Assembly: GCA_030671095.1 (NCBI GenBank)
Contig: DAOVAK010000098.1
Span: forward strand, 1 to 8,121
Origin: Deltaproteobacteria bacterium
GTDB lineage: Bacteria; Desulfobacterota; DSM-4660; Desulfatiglandales; HGW-15
Direction of reading: 5' to 3'
Length of the DNA: 8,121 bases
Under the pieces are notes generated by a model, which worked only from the letters and a program-made list of their open reading frames with translations, made no database searches and had not been told where the DNA came from. Position 1 is the first letter of the stretch; each line of letters starts with the position of its first letter. Positions 4,956 to 8,121 of the stretch are shown here, in pieces. The position numbers and the translations under genes were made by a program.

Positions 4956-7370
4956 ATGCGCGTAAGTTTAAACTGGCTCAAAGATTACGTGAAGATTGAT
5001 ATACCACCCCAGGATCTGGCTGAACGCTTGACCATGTCCGGCCTGGAAGTGGAAGCTCTGGAGCCGCTGGGCCAGTCCCTTCAAGATATCCTGGTGGCAA
5101 AAATAGTATCCGTAAAGCGCCATCCTGGTGCTGATCGACTCTTTATCTGTCACATGGATACGGGTGATGGAGAAGTACCCGTGGTCTGCAGTGCCCCCAA
5201 CCTCACGACAAGCGCAATAGTCCCCATGGCCCTTCCAGGCACCCAATTGCCGGGAGGAATGATTGTTAAAGAAAGCCACATAAGGGGTGAACGCTCTGTG
5301 GGTATGCTTCTGGCGGAAGATGAGATGGGCCTTACCGATGACCACACGGGCATCATGATTTTGCCCTCTGACCTCTCACCTGGAGCAAAAGTCCCTGAGG
5401 TCGTCCCTTTAGAAGATTGGGTTTTTGATATCAGCATTACGCCCAACCGACCCGACTGCGCCTGCGTCATGGGCGTTGCCAGAGAAATTGCAGCCCTAAC
5501 AGGTGAGAAACGGAAGCATCCTGAGATAACACTAGCGGAAGGTGACACGCCTATTGAGGGTCTTACGAGGGTCACCATAGACGATCCCATAGGGTGCCCC
5601 CGCTATGCAGCAGGTATGATCCAGGGGGTTGAACTGCGGCCATCCCCTTTCTGGATACGATACCGTCTCCACGCCTCAGGCGTGAGAGGCATCAATAATG
5701 TGGTAGATGTGAGCAATTATGTGATGCTGGAGATGGGCCAACCCTTGCACGCCTTTGATTTTGATCGGCTCAGAGAGAACAGGATCGTGGTCAAAAGGGC
5801 GGAGGATGGCGAGATATTCAGCACTCTGGATGGGCAGTCCCATACCCTGAACAAAGAAATCCTGATGATCTGTGACGGAGAGCGATCAGTGGCCGTGGCA
5901 GGCATCATGGGTGGTCTTAACTCAGAGATCTTTGCCGGATCTACAAATGTGCTGGTGGAGAGCGCGTATTTCGATCCCATCACCATACGCAGAGGCTCGA
6001 AAAAACTGGGTCTCTCCTCGGAGGCTTCCTACCGATTTGAACGGGGAATAGACATCGAGGGCGTAATCACCGCCTTGCGAAGGGCCATGATGCTCATTCA
6101 CCAATTAGCGGGTGGCAAGATTATCAAGGGACTCATCGATAATTATCCGAGGCCTTTCAGCCCACCGGTCATCGATCTGAGGATTGACAAAACCAATGAT
6201 TTCCTCGGGACCTCCCTTTCCCGGGAGACCATAGCCGGCTATCTGAGGGCGCTGGAGTTGCACGTGGAAGAGGTGGATCCGAATTTGATCCGAGTCATAC
6301 CACCCACATATCGCGTTGATATCACAAGAGAAGTAGACCTTATGGAGGAGGTGGCCAGGCTAGAAGGATACGACAGGATTCTCGTGACGTCACCTCATAT
6401 AAGGCCTTCCGATGAAGGGGATTTGCCCGGGCTTATACTTGGTGACAAGATGCGAGAGATCATGGTGGGCCTTGGTTTTACCGAGATTATCACATACAGC
6501 TTCATCTCACCAGATTCGGCCGAGTTCTTGGGGGCGGGGAAGGATAGCCCCCTCCGGTCCTTTGTCGAATTGCTGAATCCGCTGACCATAGATCAATCCG
6601 TGATGAGAACCTCCCTCGTGCCGGGGCTTTTGGATGCGATCCGAACCAATACCTTCCATGGAGAGAAGGACCTGAAACTCTTTGAGTGGGGCAAGGTATT
6701 TATTCATAATGAAACGGCGGAACTCCCTGAAGAGGAGCCTTTTTTGGGAGCCATCATGACCGGTTTATCGGATCAAAAGGCCTGGTATCGTGGAGAGCGG
6801 GATGTGGATTTTTATCACATTAAAGGGGCTGTTGAGGCGCTGTTGAGCACGCTGGGAGTGGATGGATTTGTGTTCAAAAGGGACCACATTCCGCCCTACT
6901 ATCATCCTGAGGTTTCGTCTCAAATTCACTTCTCAGATTCCGTCATAGGACATGTGGGCCAAATTCTGCCCGAGGTTATGAAAAGCTATGATTTGGAATC
7001 GGTGGTAGCCTATCTCTTTGAAGTGGATATAAAGACCCTTTTGGAGCAGATGCCAGATAGAAGGGCATTTGAACCCTATACCAGGTTCCCGGCGGTTTTC
7101 AGGGATATTTCGTTGATCGTGGGCCGAGGCGTGGCGAGTGCTGAGGTACAGGAAATTATAGAGAGCGAGGGAGGAGAACTCATTGGGGCCGTAAACCTTT
7201 ATGACCTTTATGAAGGAGGGAAGATCGACCCCTCTGAAAAGGCCCTTACTTTCAGGATCTGCTACAGGTCGAAAAAGGGCACTTTGGATGGACGGGAAAT
7301 CAACCGTTTGCATGAGACCATCATCAATCAGATAAGGCAAAAGACCGGTGCTCGATTAAGGGAGGGTTGA
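4956..7370 (+). CDS. pheT: Phenylalanine--tRNA ligase beta subunit
   Basis: Beta subunit of PheRS: it binds tRNA-Phe, contributes to editing of Tyr-tRNA-Phe and completes the alpha2-beta2 enzyme. The 804-residue product has the full bacterial layout. It starts with MRVSLNWLKDYV and continues with an EMAP/tRNA-binding OB fold (about 39-148), with the ITPNRPDC motif at 161-168. Next come the B3/B4 editing domain (about 213-390) with NNVVDVSNYVMLEMGQPLHA (247-266), the B5 domain (about 400-473), the catalytic-like core (about 480-690) and a C-terminal ferredoxin-fold anticodon-binding domain (about 708-803) starting at YTRFPAVFRDISLIV. The length is normal and there is no frameshift. GGAG at 4942-4945, 10 nt upstream, is a modest ribosome site. 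The 147-bp gap after pheS is unusual for subunits needed in equal amounts. The gene ends 7 nt before the MerR-family gene. Confidence 0.97.
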   Translation: MRVSLNWLKDYVKIDIPPQDLAERLTMSGLEVEALEPLGQSLQDILVAKIVSVKRHPGADRLFICHMDTGDGEVPVVCSAPNLTTSAIVPMALPGTQLPGGMIVKESHIRGERSVGMLLAEDEMGLTDDHTGIMILPSDLSPGAKVPEVVPLEDWVFDISITPNRPDCACVMGVAREIAALTGEKRKHPEITLAEGDTPIEGLTRVTIDDPIGCPRYAAGMIQGVELRPSPFWIRYRLHASGVRGINNVVDVSNYVMLEMGQPLHAFDFDRLRENRIVVKRAEDGEIFSTLDGQSHTLNKEILMICDGERSVAVAGIMGGLNSEIFAGSTNVLVESAYFDPITIRRGSKKLGLSSEASYRFERGIDIEGVITALRRAMMLIHQLAGGKIIKGLIDNYPRPFSPPVIDLRIDKTNDFLGTSLSRETIAGYLRALELHVEEVDPNLIRVIPPTYRVDITREVDLMEEVARLEGYDRILVTSPHIRPSDEGDLPGLILGDKMREIMVGLGFTEIITYSFISPDSAEFLGAGKDSPLRSFVELLNPLTIDQSVMRTSLVPGLLDAIRTNTFHGEKDLKLFEWGKVFIHNETAELPEEEPFLGAIMTGLSDQKAWYRGERDVDFYHIKGAVEALLSTLGVDGFVFKRDHIPPYYHPEVSSQIHFSDSVIGHVGQILPEVMKSYDLESVVAYLFEVDIKTLLEQMPDRRAFEPYTRFPAVFRDISLIVGRGVASAEVQEIIESEGGELIGAVNLYDLYEGGKIDPSEKALTFRICYRSKKGTLDGREINRLHETIINQIRQKTGARLREG

Positions 7371-7377
7371 GGAGGTT

Positions 7378-7698
7378 ATGGAGATCCCTGACGATAAGAA
7401 GTATTTTAGAATAGGTGAGGTGAGTCGTATTATAGGTGTTCGACCCTATGTACTCAGATATTGGGAGAGCGAATTTCCCCAAATCCGGCCCTATCGGGCC
7501 GACTCCAACCAGAGGACATATCAAAAAAGGGACCTGGAGACTATCTTTAAGATAAAAAAGCTCCTTTATGAGGAGAGGCTTACCATCGAAGGTGCCAGAA
7601 GGAAGCTAAAAGAGAACAGGTCAAACTCGCCCCCTGTGGAGAAAGAGCTCCTGAAGGAGATAAAAAGTGAGCTTCGAGATATCCTCAAGGCCCTGTAA
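7378..7698 (+). CDS. Short MerR-family transcriptional regulator
   Basis: DNA-binding protein of 106 residues with one MerR-type winged helix-turn-helix. YFRIGEVSRIIGV (9-21) is the first helix pair, RPYVLRYWESEFP (22-34) includes the recognition region, the wing spans about 38-50 (NQRTYQKRDL at 44-53), and helices with LLYEERLTIEGARRKL (62-77) follow. The rest is a short charged helical tail, with no cysteine metal site and no ligand-binding domain, so it is a minimal regulator or nucleoid-type protein of unknown target. Short MerR-like genes of this type commonly sit after pheT or pheT-ihfA in deltaproteobacteria. The gene begins 7 nt after the pheT stop and probably belongs to the same transcript. 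GAGGAGG (7369-7375) abuts the ATG closely, and GGAGGG (7361-7366) is 11 nt away, so the ribosome site is ambiguous. The start fits the family. Confidence 0.9.
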   Translation: MEIPDDKKYFRIGEVSRIIGVRPYVLRYWESEFPQIRPYRADSNQRTYQKRDLETIFKIKKLLYEERLTIEGARRKLKENRSNSPPVEKELLKEIKSELRDILKAL

Positions 7699-7778
7699 CT
7701 CCCTCCATGCCCGCCAGTTCCTTGAGAGTATCATTGAACCCCAAGGTCTTGATGCTATTTGAAAACCATCGCTAGAGC

Positions 7779-7965
7779 TGTCATTGCGAGCCCTTCGTTT
7801 TCCTCAGGATAAACTCAGCGAAGCAATCTCTGAAAATCCCCCCGCCCGCCTCGCCTGAGCGAGCAGGCTCGCGATGGCGGGCAGGCCCAACCCCTCTTTA
7901 GCAAAGGGGGGCGAAGGGAGGATTGCTTCGTCCCCCGCATCAAGTGTGGGGTCCTCGCAATGACA
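7779..7965. repeat. 187-bp element with 12-bp terminal inverted repeats
   Basis: TGTCATTGCGAG (7779-7790) and CTCGCAATGACA (7954-7965) are perfect inverted copies. A second inner pair, CGAAGCAATC (7819-7828) and GATTGCTTCG (7921-7930), is also perfect. The motifs resemble the TCATTGCGAG/GAAGCAATC family of intergenic palindromic repeats that I recall from several bacterial genomes. It encodes no protein: the minus-strand frame across it starts and ends in repeat sequence. It lies in the gap between convergent genes and might end transcription from either side. No target-site duplication is obvious. I infer a non-autonomous MITE-like or dispersed palindromic element. Confidence 0.75.
7844..7909. 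repeat. Hairpins nested inside the 187-bp element
   Basis: GCCCGCC (7844-7850) pairs with GGCGGGC (7876-7882). Within it TCGC (7851-7854) pairs with GCGA (7871-7874), and an inner GAGC/GCTC or GCCTG/CAGGC stem closes the loop. Immediately after, CCCCT (7891-7895) pairs with AGGGG (7905-7909). The layout suggests several repeat units stacked or inserted into one another rather than a single simple palindrome. Confidence 0.5.
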
Positions 7966-8026
7966 TTTTACTCGTCTTGTTAAATTTGACTTTAAGCAGA
8001 AAAGCTCTTCCCCAGTCTCATCCAAT

Positions 8027-8121
8027 CTAACAGATAAAGATCTCCAAAGGCACCTTACTGATCAATCGACACCCTGAGTCCGTGACCAGGAGGACGCTCT
8101 CGATCCCTGCCGCAAATTCAT
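8027..8121 (-). CDS. C-terminal end of a gene, possibly an M24-family peptidase (partial)
   Basis: On the minus strand a frame is open from the window edge to TAG at 8027-8029, giving about 30 codons. The residues include EFAAGIESVLLVTDSG and end RLISKVPLEIFIC. The spacing of EF...IESVLLVT..G...L...P matches the C-terminus of M24 (creatinase / Xaa-Pro peptidase) proteins as I recall them, where a GEFGIRIED-like segment is common. A glycine stands where that family usually has arginine, so the match is imperfect. Only the tail is visible, so function is tentative. The gene converges on the MerR-family gene. A 30-codon open frame alone would be weak evidence. Confidence 0.4.
   Translation of the reverse strand, partial: EFAAGIESVLLVTDSGCRLISKVPLEIFIC

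Noticed and set aside
7804..8025. 73-codon minus-strand frame across the inverted-repeat element
   Set aside because: Most of its codons come from the palindromic repeat arms and inner hairpins, so it is a product of repeat composition and not a gene.
7699..8121. tRNA gene after the MerR-family gene
   Set aside because: A tRNA-Pro often follows this gene in relatives, but no TTCGAATC-type T-loop or cloverleaf pattern was found here on either strand.

Overview
This window is a bacterial translation-gene cluster, all on the + strand: thrS, infC, rpmI, rplT, pheS, pheT and a short MerR-family regulator. A small piece of a minus-strand gene enters at the right edge. The order thrS-infC-rpmI-rplT-pheS-pheT is the classic one of many proteobacteria. 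A short MerR-type gene after pheT, moderate base composition, and repeat-filled gaps suggest a deltaproteobacterium in the broad sense (Desulfobacterota/Desulfobacterales-like). That placement is inference from gene order and style, not from a search.

Layout. Positions 1-348 hold no recognised gene. They contain an inverted repeat overlapping a good sigma70-type promoter (-35 at 63-68, -10 at 86-91) and a roughly 250-nt leader before thrS. ThrS ends inside the Shine-Dalgarno of infC, which appears to start on the rare codon AUA. A 273-nt gap rich in hairpins separates infC from rpmI and is the natural place for L20 feedback control. rpmI and rplT are separated by 91 nt with a stem-loop. A GC-rich hairpin precedes pheS. 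pheS and pheT are separated by 147 bp of repeats: two oppositely oriented arrays of four 8-bp units, then a nested palindrome. pheT is followed after 7 nt by the MerR-like gene. The region after it carries a 187-bp element with perfect 12-bp terminal inverted repeats, with other hairpins inside it.

How the genes work together. ThrRS and the two PheRS subunits charge tRNAs, IF3 controls start-site selection and subunit dissociation, and L35 and L20 are large-subunit proteins. The cluster therefore couples tRNA charging, initiation and ribosome assembly in one growth-related transcription unit. IF3 and L20 are both classic autoregulators, and the sequence shows plausible sites for both (the AUA start and the infC-rpmI leader).

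No new defence, mobile or metabolic system is visible. The coding part is ordinary housekeeping. The points worth a second look are the infC start codon, the structured gaps, the dispersed-repeat-like elements, and the absence of ihfA between pheT and the MerR gene, where many proteobacteria have it.
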